Origin: Roseibium porphyridii
GTDB taxonomy: Bacteria > Pseudomonadota > Alphaproteobacteria > Rhizobiales > Stappiaceae
Direction: 5' to 3'
DNA length: 64,000 nt
NCBI RefSeq assembly: GCF_026191725.2
Contig: NZ_CP120863.1
Coordinates: 5,250,001 to 5,314,000, forward strand
This document shows, one piece after another, positions 33,817-44,337 of this stretch. Every line of letters starts with the position of its first letter. The first letter of the stretch is position 1. A model generated the notes under the pieces. The model had not been told where the DNA came from. It ran no database searches and saw nothing but the letters and a program-made list of their open reading frames with translations. The translations under genes were made by a program, and so were the position numbers.

Positions 33817-35004
33817 ATGAATGAGATCCTGTTTGAGTTTGGCGGACGTCCCGTCACGGTTCTTGAAACCGCGATCGCGGGTGGCTTGCTGCTGCTGACG
33901 CTTATTGTCTGGCTGGTCCTGAAGACCATGCGCGAAATCCGGCTGCGTGCCGAGACCGACACTGCTTCCGCGGAACGCATCCACGAACTTGAAAGTCATT
34001 TGTCTCAATTGCTGAAAAGCCAGGGTGAGATGACCGGGCGCATGCAGACAATGGCAGAAGTCTTCGGGTCGCGGCAATCGGACATGATGCGCGCCGTCAA
34101 CGAACGACTCGACGGCATGGGTCACAAACTTGGACTTTCCATGGCCGATACCAGCAAGCAGACGCAGGAAGGCTTGCGCCATGTACACGAACGGCTGGCC
34201 GTCATCGACCGCGCCCAGCGGACGATTACCGACCTGTCCGGTCAGGTCGGCCAATTGCAGGCGATTTTGTCCAGCAAGCAGACGCGAGGTGCTTTTGGGC
34301 AAGGTCGAATGGAGGCCATCATTCAGGACCAGATGGCACCCAGCACCTATTCGTTTCAGGCAACTCTTTCCAACAACAGCCGTCCGGACTGTCTGATCCA
34401 CATGCCGAACGGGGCCCCTTCCCTTGCCGTTGACGCAAAGTTCCCGTTGGAGGCCTTCAACCTGCTCCGCAAAGCGGAAAGCGACGATCAGCTCAAATAT
34501 GCACAAGCCCAGTTTCGACGAGACTTTTCAAAGCATATTCAGGATATCGGCGAAAAATATCTCTTGCCTGGGGAAACCCAGGACACAGCGTTTTTGTTCG
34601 TGCCTTCGGAGAGCGTCTTTGCGGAACTGAACGAAAGCTTTGAGGACCTCGTCCAGAAAGCGCACCGGGCACGAGTGGTGATCGTATCACCATCTTTGCT
34701 CATGCTGTCGATCCAGGTCATACAATCGGTCCTGCGCGACGCGAAAATGCGGGAACAAGCACACCTCATTCAAGCCGAGGTTGGACACCTGATCGCCGAT
34801 GTCAGCAGATTGAATGACCGGGTTGGCAAGCTTCAGTCCCACTTTGCGCAGGCAAACAAGGACATCGATCAGATCCTTATTTCAACCGACAAGATCTCCA
34901 AGCGCAGCCGCAAGATTGAAGACCTGGAACTCGGTGAGCCTGAAGGCAAAGGCCAGGATGTTTCCGCATCCGAGCCCCAGTTGGCGTTAACGCCCAAATC
35001 ATGA
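33817..35004 (+). CDS. rmuC: DNA recombination protein RmuC
   Basis: 395 residues from ATG 33817. One N-terminal membrane helix (about 15-35), a coiled coil (about 45-165, many Glu, Gln, Arg heptads), then the RmuC nuclease-like domain (about 170-350) with the core motifs LAVDAKFPLEAF and AFLFVPSE. These resemble the D-ExK core of PD-(D/E)XK nucleases. RmuC limits inversions at short inverted repeats in E. coli. It is in the usual place divergent from def. Confidence 0.92.
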   Translation: MNEILFEFGGRPVTVLETAIAGGLLLLTLIVWLVLKTMREIRLRAETDTASAERIHELESHLSQLLKSQGEMTGRMQTMAEVFGSRQSDMMRAVNERLDGMGHKLGLSMADTSKQTQEGLRHVHERLAVIDRAQRTITDLSGQVGQLQAILSSKQTRGAFGQGRMEAIIQDQMAPSTYSFQATLSNNSRPDCLIHMPNGAPSLAVDAKFPLEAFNLLRKAESDDQLKYAQAQFRRDFSKHIQDIGEKYLLPGETQDTAFLFVPSESVFAELNESFEDLVQKAHRARVVIVSPSLLMLSIQVIQSVLRDAKMREQAHLIQAEVGHLIADVSRLNDRVGKLQSHFAQANKDIDQILISTDKISKRSRKIEDLELGEPEGKGQDVSASEPQLALTPKS

Positions 35005-35139
35005 CAACTTGTTTCGGGTCTATACCTGTTGGCCTTGAAACGTAAACTGGCCAACCTCCGCGCGTCCCTTGAGCCTGCATGCCGAGAGCACAAGCCCGAC
35101 CTCAGTGCGGTTTTTCACGTCCCATCATAGGAGTGGTCC

Positions 35140-35439
35140 ATGCCCGTAACACTGCCAATGGATGTTTCCCAAACTGAGCCGCCGACCACTTTTTCGCCGC
35201 CTCAACAAGCACTCTGGTGGCTGAAGAAAGGAGCGCTTGTGCTGGGCCCTGAATGGGAAAAAGCGCATGGAATCTGTCAAGCCTCGGAAGGGGAAGCCGC
35301 GCATGACTGGGTCCATGGATTGTGCCATCTGATCGAAAACGACCCTGGAAATGCAGCTTATTGGTTTCGCCGCGCCGGTCGACCAAACAGCACCAATGAC
35401 ATCGCCGCGCTTTGGCAGGAAATTGCGGAATCGATTTGA
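35140..35439 (+). CDS. conserved small protein of unknown function
   Basis: 99 residues from ATG 35140, with TAGGAG upstream. The sequence has an aromatic- and Gly-Asn-rich second half: HDWVHGLCHLIENDPGNAAYW followed by FRRAGRP. This looks like a small helical family found in alphaproteobacteria, in which a His-rich helix is followed by a YWxRRAGR-like motif. No catalytic function is known to me. It lies 135 bases after rmuC and converges with the NlpC/P60 gene. Good codon structure and start signal support it as a real gene. Confidence 0.7.
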   Translation: MPVTLPMDVSQTEPPTTFSPPQQALWWLKKGALVLGPEWEKAHGICQASEGEAAHDWVHGLCHLIENDPGNAAYWFRRAGRPNSTNDIAALWQEIAESI

Positions 35440-35471
35440 TCTGGCGCTGAAAATGGGGCGCTCCGGATAAG

Positions 35472-36353
35472 CTATTCAGACCCGACCGCCGGCAAGCGCC
35501 GCGCGCGCGTGATTGCTCCCCATTCGGTGTCCGCAATCCTTTTGATGGCCTGATCCATTGGTTCATGGGAAACGGTCATTGTGTTTCCGTTTGCATGCAG
35601 CAAGACGTTGGGGCCGGCCACAATACCGACATGACCGCGCCAGAAAATCAGGTCCCCTCGCCGGAACGCCGACGGATCTTCATGAGGGATCTCTTCGCCG
35701 ACTTCAACTTCCTGCATGTCACTGTCTCGTGGAGTATCTATGCCGGCTGTTTGTGCCGCCAACTGGACCAATGCCGAGCAATCAAGTCCCAGACTTGTCC
35801 GCCCACCCCAAAGGTATGGTGTGCCGAGAAACTCCTCTGCAGCAGCGACCCAGTCACCGTCCCGTGCATCAAGCGGAACCAGATGCTTTGCAACGACCGC
35901 GGACCCATCACTCAGGAGAGCGTAATTCAGTCCCCGCGTTACTGCCTCGCCGACAACAGTGACCAGCGACCCCATCGACAGGAACCCGAGCTGCGGAAAC
36001 TTCAAGTCTGGACCCGGGTACCGGAATGTGCGCAAGGCCCGCACGCGGTGGGTTGCCGCTTTGATTGGTCCAATGCCGTCCGATGAAAACCAGCCGACAT
36101 ATCCATCAGTGTCCAATTGCCCCCAAGCCCAGCCTTCGGTCGTTTGCTCGAACACTGTTACCCACTCACCGCATAGAGCTTCGGTGTCAATCGAGCGGTC
36201 AAACCTGGGATCTGCCCGAAAGGCCAGTCGGTCCGCCGTTACTTGAAAGATCTCTCCTTCGACGAACCGGTCCACCTGCACACGGCCGTCATAGTCAATT
36301 GAGGCAAGGTCAGGCCGGACAGGATGTCGGCGGCGATCAAGGGTCTCATTCAT
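35472..36353 (-). CDS. NlpC/P60 (C40) peptidoglycan hydrolase with SH3-like domains
   Basis: 293 residues. Two bacterial SH3-like segments come first (about 35-90 and 105-165). The NlpC/P60 cysteine peptidase domain follows (about 170-280): nucleophile Cys in LDCSALVQLA and His in WRGHVGIVAG, with FRRGDLIFW between. Such enzymes cut the gamma-D-Glu-meso-diaminopimelate bond of stem peptides. No signal peptide is seen, so it may act on recycled muropeptides in the cytoplasm. The same-strand M17 aminopeptidase gene two genes upstream is a frequent partner in Hyphomicrobiales. Proximity to a MarR gene may be relevant. Confidence 0.88.
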   Translation of the reverse strand: MNETLDRRRHPVRPDLASIDYDGRVQVDRFVEGEIFQVTADRLAFRADPRFDRSIDTEALCGEWVTVFEQTTEGWAWGQLDTDGYVGWFSSDGIGPIKAATHRVRALRTFRYPGPDLKFPQLGFLSMGSLVTVVGEAVTRGLNYALLSDGSAVVAKHLVPLDARDGDWVAAAEEFLGTPYLWGGRTSLGLDCSALVQLAAQTAGIDTPRDSDMQEVEVGEEIPHEDPSAFRRGDLIFWRGHVGIVAGPNVLLHANGNTMTVSHEPMDQAIKRIADTEWGAITRARRLPAVGSE

Positions 36354-36384
36354 AGTTTCTCAACACGGGCCAGAATTCAAAAAT

Positions 36385-36735
36385 TCAGCGAGGCAGTTCC
36401 TGCGCCTTTTCAACCACAAGATCTCCAAGCTGCTCCAAATAAAGCGCGCCTTCAACCGTACGGGTGATAATTACATTGCGTTTGTCGGCTTCGTCCCGCT
36501 TCCGCGAGAGAAGGCGCATGCCGCCCAGCGTGTCGAGTGCACGCGTGATGGCCGGCTTCGTGACATTCAGTTTCGCTGCAAGTCCGCGCACTGTATGCGG
36601 AGGCGGTTCCAGATAAACGGTGAGCAAGATCGTCATCTGGCGCGCAGACAAGTCCTGTTCGCTGTCGCGAACCAGCGCCAGATTGACTTCATGCAGCAAT
36701 TTCAGCGCTTGCGACGCGCGAATTTCGACAGCCAT
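36385..36735 (-). CDS. small MarR family transcriptional regulator
   Basis: 116 residues, shorter than usual MarR proteins because the N-terminal dimerisation helix is abbreviated. The winged helix is complete: LSARQMTILLTVYLEPPPHTV, GLAAKLNVTKPAITRALDTLG and LLSRKRDEADKRNVIITRT. It lies between the M17 aminopeptidase gene (59 bases upstream) and the NlpC/P60 gene (31 bases downstream) on the same strand, so it may be in one transcript with peptidoglycan-recycling genes. Targets unknown. Confidence 0.82.
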   Translation of the reverse strand: MAVEIRASQALKLLHEVNLALVRDSEQDLSARQMTILLTVYLEPPPHTVRGLAAKLNVTKPAITRALDTLGGMRLLSRKRDEADKRNVIITRTVEGALYLEQLGDLVVEKAQELPR

Positions 36736-36794
36736 GGATCAATGGTTCCATCCCGTTACCACAACCATAAGCGCACAAAAACGTTTCGGAGCCG

Positions 36795-38198
36795 TTATTT
36801 TGCAGATGCAAACTTTTCGGTGATCAGGTCGAACAGACACCTGATACCCTGAGCCTCGCCACCTGTTGGTCTTCCCGGTTTTTCCATTGGCGTCCAGCCG
36901 TAGATGTCAAAATGGATCCAGCTTTCGGTGTTTTCGACAAAGCGGGACAGGAACAGCGCTGCTGTGATCGAACCGGCAAAGCCGGTCCCGACCGTGTTTA
37001 TATGATTGATATCGGCGATCTTGCTGTCGAGATATTTCAGATATGGCTTCCAGAGCGGGAGCCGCCACAACGGGTCACTGGCTGCTTCCGCGAAAACAGA
37101 CACATCCTCGGCGAGTTCCTCATCGTCGGTGAAATAGGGCGGTAAATCAGGCCCAAGGGCAACGCGTGCAGCTCCCGTCAGCGTTGCCATATCGACAAGA
37201 AGATCGGGCTTTTCTTCATCTGCCAGGGTTAACGCGTCACCGAGCACCAGCCGGCCCTCAGCGTCTGTATTGCCGATTTCAACCGAGAGGCCCTTTCGAC
37301 TTTGCAGAATGTCGCCCGGCCGGAACGCCGAACCAGAGACTGCATTTTCGACACAGGGGATGATCACCCGAAGTCTGACAGGTAGCTTGGCACCCATGAT
37401 CATGGATGCCAGTCCGAGCACATTCGCACCGCCGCCCATATCTTTTTTCATCAAGCTCATTGAAGAGCCGGGTTTCAGGTTCAATCCACCCGTATCGAAA
37501 ATCACACCTTTGCCAACAAGTGTAACCTTGGGATCATCCTCCCGACCCCAACTGAAATCGGCAAGGCAGGGCACGCGTGAACTGGCCCGACCAACGGCAT
37601 GTACCATTGGGAAGCCTTCCTCAAGCAGGTCGTCACCGATGACAATCCGTCCGCTACCGCCATGCGCTTCAAAAAGATCAGCTGCTGACTTTGCAAGCTC
37701 CTCTGGACCCAAATCGTTAGCCGGTGTGTTGATCAGGTCACGGGTCAGTTGAACCCCATCGAGGATGGTTCCGATTCGCTCCAGATCAATATCGTCGGGA
37801 ACTGCAAGACGTCGTTCCTTTGCGTCTTTGCTGCGATATCGGGCAAATGAATAGCTGGAGAGTGCAAACCCAAGAGCTGCCTGCTCGGGATCCGGAAAGC
37901 CATCCGCCAGATGGTAGTCTCCCTCGGGAAGCGTTTTTGCCAGACTTCCCAGTGCCAGGGCTTGTGGCAGGCCTGCTTCCAAGACGCCGAACAATACAGC
38001 TGCAAATCCGCCATTTAGAGACGGCACGAGCAGAACAGTAGATGCTTTTCCGGCGAAATCGTTGGCTTCGCACCAGCCTCGCGCCTGGTCCCCCAACTTG
38101 GCCAGAATGCCGGGCAGGCTTTCCTCTGTGACCGCGATGATAGGGGTTGAGGTTTCAACTTCGCTTTTGCGAACGAGGCACTGGCGCACGTCTGGCAC
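36795..38198 (-). CDS. leucyl aminopeptidase family (M17) metallopeptidase
   Basis: 467 residues from GTG 38198, the most likely start given the family length. The N-terminal macro-like domain (about 1-170) precedes the catalytic domain. Metal and active-site motifs are present: VGKGVIFDTGGLNLKP (Lys and Asp ligands), MKKDMGGGANVLG and the signature NTDAEGRLVLGDAL. It releases N-terminal residues from peptides as a hexamer with two metal ions. The neighbouring NlpC/P60 gene suggests a role in recycling cell-wall peptides. It is divergent from tadD, with 152 bases between starts. Confidence 0.92.
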   Translation of the reverse strand: MPDVRQCLVRKSEVETSTPIIAVTEESLPGILAKLGDQARGWCEANDFAGKASTVLLVPSLNGGFAAVLFGVLEAGLPQALALGSLAKTLPEGDYHLADGFPDPEQAALGFALSSYSFARYRSKDAKERRLAVPDDIDLERIGTILDGVQLTRDLINTPANDLGPEELAKSAADLFEAHGGSGRIVIGDDLLEEGFPMVHAVGRASSRVPCLADFSWGREDDPKVTLVGKGVIFDTGGLNLKPGSSMSLMKKDMGGGANVLGLASMIMGAKLPVRLRVIIPCVENAVSGSAFRPGDILQSRKGLSVEIGNTDAEGRLVLGDALTLADEEKPDLLVDMATLTGAARVALGPDLPPYFTDDEELAEDVSVFAEAASDPLWRLPLWKPYLKYLDSKIADINHINTVGTGFAGSITAALFLSRFVENTESWIHFDIYGWTPMEKPGRPTGGEAQGIRCLFDLITEKFASAK

Positions 38199-38303
38199 TC
38201 CGAAATTTGAGACAGGTCTTCAACAACAAGACCTAGGACGATGAGGACGCGGGCGCAACATCGTGCACCAAAGGATTGGCATTTTCGCATTTCGCAACGC
38301 CGC

Positions 38304-38311
38304 TTAACCAT
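38304..38311 (+). promoter_or_regulatory. CtrA-like half site TTAACCAT upstream of tadD
   Basis: TTAACCAT at 38304-38311 matches a known CtrA half site. With TTAG seven bases after TTAA, it approaches the full TTAA-N7-TTAA pattern with one mismatch. It lies 40 bases before the tadD start. CtrA controls pilus genes in Caulobacter; its role here is inferred. Confidence 0.4.
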
Positions 38312-38350
38312 CCATTAGGGTTAATTATCTATTTCTCATGAGGAACGAGA

Positions 38351-39157
38351 ATGCTGCGGACAACAAGGATGTTGAAGATGCACGCGCCCAGAACCGGATC
38401 CGTAAAACGACGCTCACGCCTGAATGCCACACTGTTGGCAATGACTGCGGTTGTGCTGCTTGCGGGATGTGCGTCCAACAAGTCCAACACAGGAACGCAC
38501 TCACCTGCCACAGGTGGTCATTACACAACACCAGGCTCAGGTTCCGCTCGGGCTGCCGTTACCAAATGGTCGAAAGCCTACGAAAAGGACCGGAAGAATC
38601 GAACAGCGATTCTCGGGTATTCCAACGCCCTCAGTCAGAATGGCCAGATGCCGCAGGCGATGGCGGTGCTGCGTGGGGGCGTGATAGCCCATCCCAAAGA
38701 TCGGGAAATCGCGTCGGCCTACGGCAAAGTTCTGGCGATGAACGGTCGGTTCAGCGAAGCACTCAATGTTTTGCAAGGTGCGCAGCAACCAGCAACACCG
38801 GATTGGAAGCTGATGTCCGCACAGGCGGCGATCTATGATCAGACCGGTGAACACGCAAAGGCACGCAGCCTTTACAAACAAGCGTTGAAGATCGCGCCCG
38901 ATGATCCGACCCTGCTCAACAATCTCGGACTTTCCTATCTGCTTTCCAACGAGCTGCCGGACGCAGAATATACACTGCGCCGCGCCTCAACCTTGCCAGG
39001 CGCAGACAGCCGCGTTCGGCAGAACCTGGCACTGGTGCTTGGCATTCAAGGAAAGTACGACGAAGCCATTCAAGTCGCCCAAGCGGAACTGGATCCGCGG
39101 CAGGCTCAGGCCAACATCGCCTATCTTCAGGAAATGATGAAAAAGCGACAGGGCTAG
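38351..39157 (+). CDS. tadD: Tad pilus assembly lipoprotein with TPR repeats
   Basis: 268 residues from ATG 38351 (GAGGAACGAGA upstream). A basic leader and hydrophobic stretch end at a lipobox, VVLLAGC (Cys near residue 40), so it should be a lipoprotein. The remainder is made of TPR helices, clearest in AIYDQTGEHAKARSLYKQAL and LNNLGLSYLLSNELPDAEYT. TadD is a pilotin-like factor needed for secretin assembly in Tad systems. It is transcribed toward tadC, with two terminators between them. Confidence 0.88.
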   Translation: MLRTTRMLKMHAPRTGSVKRRSRLNATLLAMTAVVLLAGCASNKSNTGTHSPATGGHYTTPGSGSARAAVTKWSKAYEKDRKNRTAILGYSNALSQNGQMPQAMAVLRGGVIAHPKDREIASAYGKVLAMNGRFSEALNVLQGAQQPATPDWKLMSAQAAIYDQTGEHAKARSLYKQALKIAPDDPTLLNNLGLSYLLSNELPDAEYTLRRASTLPGADSRVRQNLALVLGIQGKYDEAIQVAQAELDPRQAQANIAYLQEMMKKRQG

Positions 39158-39201
39158 GCGGAGAGCCTCCCACGAACATGTTTTAGGCTTATGCCGGGAA
39201 T

Positions 39202-39234
39202 GGGCGTCCGATATCGGGCGCCCTTTCTGCTTTT
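39202..39234 (+). terminator. rho-independent terminator of tadD
   Basis: GGGCGTCCGATATCGGGCGCCC (split here as GGGCG-T-CCGAT / ATCGG-G-CGCCC) forms a strong GC stem with one mismatch, followed by TTTCTGCTTTT. It begins 45 bases after the tadD stop. Confidence 0.75.
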
Positions 39235-39389
39235 CGAACCTGGCTATCAAATGGTGTGTTCAGCAAATCCGCATCTGCGCGGGTGTTCCGCAAAACCGAA
39301 TACAAGTTTACTCATCAGATTGCCTGCCTAGAAGGAGGATGCTTCGCAACGTTGTTAGCAAGAGTTGAGACGAGCAACTCAGCCCAATG

Positions 39390-39426
39390 CAAAAGAGGCA
39401 CGTTCCAACTCAAGTGGAACGCGCCT
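39390..39426 (-). terminator. rho-independent terminator of the cpaB-tadC operon
   Basis: Inverted arms AGGC-A-CGTTCCA (39396-39407) and TGGAACG-C-GCCT (39415-39426) with a 7-base loop. On the minus strand the stem is followed by TCTTTTG. It lies 32 bases after the tadC stop codon. Confidence 0.7.
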
Positions 39427-39457
39427 CGCAGAGTTCAGAAGGTCGAAGGCCTGATGG

Positions 39458-40438
39458 CTACTCGGAGAAGGTTTCGATAACCTGGATTACAGCTGGTCCC
39501 ATGATGATAAGGAACAGGACCGGCAGGAAGAACATGATCATTGGAACCGTCAGCTTCGGCGGCAGGGACGCAGCTTTCTGCTCTGCCAACTGCATGCGTT
39601 GTTCGCGTGTATCGTCTGCCATCGTGCGCAGTGCGGTCCCAATCGGTGTCCCGTAACGCTCAGCCTGTATAAGCGCCATCATCACGTTTTTCACACCGTC
39701 AACGCCTGTTCTCTTTGCAAGGTTTTCGTAGGCAATGCGGCGGTCGCTCAAATAAGAGAGTTCTGCGGTCGTGAGCGTCAATTCCTCTGCCAACTCAACG
39801 GACTGGACGCCGACTTCCTCCGCAACACGCTTGAAGCCCTCTTCGATGGACATACCGGACTCGACGCAGATCAGCATCAAGTCGAGCGCATCCGGCCAAG
39901 CGCGTTGAATTATGAGCTTACGTTTGTCGATCTTGTTTTTGAGATAAATATTGGGCGCAAATGCTCCGACACCGGCAAACGCGATGCAAAAACAAAGTTT
40001 TGAGAATGCCGGCAACGTGTCCGGCATGATCACAAATGCATAGAAGGTCGCAAACACGAAAATAACGAGCGGCAGCGCAATTCGAGCAGTCAGGAAGTAA
40101 TAAAGCGGTGCAGAACCACGATAGCCCGCCATTCTTAGGTTCTGGATCGTGTTCTCATCTGAAAGCATTTCCTTCAGATTCAAGCGGTCAACCAGGCTCT
40201 TCATTTGTGCTTTTGGCTGGTTGCGCAATGCTGCTTTCGCATCACCTTGACCTGCCTGAAGACGGGCACGCTCACGCGCGCGCATCTGATCTCGCTCCAA
40301 TGCAACCGACTTCATGCGTGATTTCAGGGTGTCACGCGAAAGGAGCGGCATCACAAGAGAGAAAATCGTGCCCGTGACCGCGATCATAGCGAGGACAGCG
40401 GCGGCAAATTGCGTCGAAACGATTGTATCAAGGTCCAT
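39458..40438 (-). CDS. tadC: Tad pilus platform protein TadC
   Basis: A 326-residue type II secretion system F (GspF)-domain protein. An N-terminal membrane segment (about 10-35), a cytoplasmic charged region, two helices at about 110-155, the T2SSF domain (about 185-310, WPDALDLMLICVESGMSIEEGF) and a C-terminal helix (FFLPVLFLIIMGPAVIQVI). It forms the inner-membrane platform with TadB. It is the last gene of the operon, 10 bases after tadB. Confidence 0.93.
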   Translation of the reverse strand: MDLDTIVSTQFAAAVLAMIAVTGTIFSLVMPLLSRDTLKSRMKSVALERDQMRARERARLQAGQGDAKAALRNQPKAQMKSLVDRLNLKEMLSDENTIQNLRMAGYRGSAPLYYFLTARIALPLVIFVFATFYAFVIMPDTLPAFSKLCFCIAFAGVGAFAPNIYLKNKIDKRKLIIQRAWPDALDLMLICVESGMSIEEGFKRVAEEVGVQSVELAEELTLTTAELSYLSDRRIAYENLAKRTGVDGVKNVMMALIQAERYGTPIGTALRTMADDTREQRMQLAEQKAASLPPKLTVPMIMFFLPVLFLIIMGPAVIQVIETFSE

Positions 40439-40448
40439 GCCGACGCCC

Positions 40449-41468
40449 CTAGAAATCGAAGTTGATCATCTGCCGCATGACCATGATGCCTGTAAACATC
40501 CATATCAGGCCGCCGGCAATGATGATGTTGCCTGTTGTTGTTTCAAAAAGGATCATCACGTAATTGGGTGCGATGAAATAGATGATGCCGCCGACGAAAA
40601 ACGGCAACGAACCGATAATCGCAGCAGAAGACTTCGCTTCCGCACTGAGTGCCTTGATTTTCCGCTTCATTGCCTTGCGACCACGCAGAACCCTGGACAG
40701 GTTGCTGAGTGCCTCCGCCAGTCCACCACCGGCTTTTTGCTGGATCGCGACCACGATGGCGAAGAAATTTGCTTCCGCAACAGGCACGCGATCCGGCAAT
40801 CTGCCGACAGCCTCGCCAAGTGAAATCCCCATCACCTGGGTTTCCGTAATCTTTCGGAATTCAGTGGCAACCGGCTCGCGCGCTTCCCTTGCCACAACTT
40901 TGATGCAGTCGCTCAACGGAAGGCCTGCTTTCACACCGCGGACAATAATATCCACACCGTTTGGCAATTCATCCAGAAACGCGTTGAACCGACGCTTGCG
41001 TTTGTTACCGATATACCAGCGCGGAAAACCGAGCAGTCCGGCAAAGGCAAATGCAATCCCGATCCAAAGATTCCCCGAAGCAATTAAGGAAACCACGAAG
41101 AATATCAGGCTAGAAATAATGCTGAAAATAATGAAGTGTTTCATTTCCCAGCTTAAACCAGCCTGCTCCATCAAGACTTTGAGCGAGACTTTTTGTTGTT
41201 TGTCCTGTTTGGCCTTTTGGCGGTCTTCAAAGTCTTTCAACTGATCCTGAATGGATCTCTTGCGCCGATCCGTGTCGCGCGCCTGACTGCGTTGGTTTTC
41301 ATTTTGAGGCCGTGTTGCTACGGCTTCTATACGCTGGTCGCGCTTCTTGCTGCCGGAAAGCGTTGGCTGAAACAGGCTATAAATGATCCCGCCAACCGCG
41401 AACATGACGAGCAGTGCAACGGCGATACCGGTGACTTCGGGCGTAAGAAATTCTTCAAGTCCAGACAT
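40449..41468 (-). CDS. tadB: Tad pilus platform protein TadB
   Basis: A 339-residue GspF-domain protein with an N-terminal helix (about 15-35), a highly charged cytoplasmic segment (about 40-95), a helix pair (about 110-155), a T2SSF domain (about 165-295, FLDELPNGVDIIVRGVKAGL) and a C-terminal helix. It is paired with TadC as the inner-membrane platform. It lies 17 bases after tadA. Length and architecture are typical. Confidence 0.94.
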   Translation of the reverse strand: MSGLEEFLTPEVTGIAVALLVMFAVGGIIYSLFQPTLSGSKKRDQRIEAVATRPQNENQRSQARDTDRRKRSIQDQLKDFEDRQKAKQDKQQKVSLKVLMEQAGLSWEMKHFIIFSIISSLIFFVVSLIASGNLWIGIAFAFAGLLGFPRWYIGNKRKRRFNAFLDELPNGVDIIVRGVKAGLPLSDCIKVVAREAREPVATEFRKITETQVMGISLGEAVGRLPDRVPVAEANFFAIVVAIQQKAGGGLAEALSNLSRVLRGRKAMKRKIKALSAEAKSSAAIIGSLPFFVGGIIYFIAPNYVMILFETTTGNIIIAGGLIWMFTGIMVMRQMINFDF

Positions 41469-41485
41469 AGACAGTATTCCGTTAC

Positions 41486-42991
<1,506 letters not shown>

Positions 42992-43021
42992 AACGAACTA
43001 TCTGCTCCGTCGAAAACCGGT

Positions 43022-44329
43022 TTATCCAGCTTTCCGTTTCAGTTTTGACAACAAACCACCAAGGCTTGAGCGCGACGGTCTGCTGGGCTGAGCCTTGCCG
43101 GATACCGACTGTGCCAAGTCTTCGAACATGCGTGCAATTGCGTGCTTGTTGTCCATTTCACCGATCATCTGCCCATTGTTGGCCGCAGTGCCAAACAGTT
43201 GCGGCTCAAACGGAATGGAGGCCTGAACTTGAAGTCCTAATGCACTGGCAAACTCATCGGGCTTGATTTCAGGTCGCTTCGGAACGTTGACCTTGTTCAT
43301 GATCAGGTGCGGTGGTCGATCGTTGGGCCGCAACTGCTTCAGCATGTCGACGGTGTTCTTTGCATTGCGCAGATTTGCAAGATCAGGCTCCGCAACCAGA
43401 ACAATTTCGTCGACACTTAGAAGCGTATCCTTGACCCAAGCATTCCAGACATGCGGTACATCAAGCACGACAAGCGGCACGCTTGATCGCATGGTCTCAA
43501 GAAGCGGCTCGAACGCTTTTTCATTTTGATCATAGGTGCGCTCAAGCGTTGCCGGAGCTGCCAAAAGGCTCAGGTGATCACTGCATTTGGACAAGATGCG
43601 ATCAAGGTAGGTTTCATCCAGACGCTCGGGCGAAGAGACCGCCTCGAAGACCCCTTGTAACGGATCCTGGTTGTAGTCCAGGCCCGCTGTGCCGAATGGC
43701 AAGTCCAAGTCAGTCACGACAACTTCAGTCTGGAAGCTTCGGGCAAGCGACCAGGCACCGTTATGGGCAACGGTCGAAGAGCCGCATCCGCCCTTCACGC
43801 CAAAAAAGGCAATGGTTCGTCCGAGCGGTTCAGCTTCCGGATCCGCGTAGAGATTGCCGACTGACCCAATCAGCTGAAAAACGCTCACGGGTGCAATGAG
43901 GTACTCACTCACTCCCCTTGCAATCAGTTCGCGATACAGCGTGACGTCGTTCACATCACCGATCACGATCACCTTTGTACCCGCATCGCAGAACTCGGCG
44001 AGGTGGTCGAGATTTGTCAGCAATTCCTCACGCTGACCTATTGTTTCGACGATAATCAGATTGGGCGTCGGCGCTTGTTCGAATGTTGAAATTGCAGCCG
44101 GAATCCCACCTGAATCAAGCTTCAGGTGTGCCTTGGCCATACGCCGATCTTCCATCGCAGCTTCCGCAACACGCATGGTGGCATCACTTAGACAGAACGC
44201 GTGCACGGTTATGCGGGGTATGGCATTTATCTGCATACCTTCTTCATTTACCGTTTGCTGCTGTTCGAACGGCGTTGACGCAGCCTCGAGATATCCGGCC
44301 ATATCGTTGAAATCCTGATTAGCGCTCAT
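43022..44329 (-). CDS. cpaE: pilus assembly protein CpaE/TadZ (ParA-like ATPase)
   Basis: 435 residues. A receiver-like N-terminal domain (about 45-165) lacks obvious phosphorylation context. A ParA/MinD-like P-loop domain follows (about 165-400), with deviant Walker A in FFGVKGGCGSSTVAHNGAW and DLPFGTAGLDYNQDP, and the C-terminal part reads MIGEMDNKHAIARMF. CpaE places the pilus machine at the pole in Caulobacter. It lies 8 bases after cpaD. The C-terminal tail is basic (LSKLKRKAG). Confidence 0.93.
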   Translation of the reverse strand: MSANQDFNDMAGYLEAASTPFEQQQTVNEEGMQINAIPRITVHAFCLSDATMRVAEAAMEDRRMAKAHLKLDSGGIPAAISTFEQAPTPNLIIVETIGQREELLTNLDHLAEFCDAGTKVIVIGDVNDVTLYRELIARGVSEYLIAPVSVFQLIGSVGNLYADPEAEPLGRTIAFFGVKGGCGSSTVAHNGAWSLARSFQTEVVVTDLDLPFGTAGLDYNQDPLQGVFEAVSSPERLDETYLDRILSKCSDHLSLLAAPATLERTYDQNEKAFEPLLETMRSSVPLVVLDVPHVWNAWVKDTLLSVDEIVLVAEPDLANLRNAKNTVDMLKQLRPNDRPPHLIMNKVNVPKRPEIKPDEFASALGLQVQASIPFEPQLFGTAANNGQMIGEMDNKHAIARMFEDLAQSVSGKAQPSRPSRSSLGGLLSKLKRKAG

Positions 44330-44337
44330 ACTTTCAC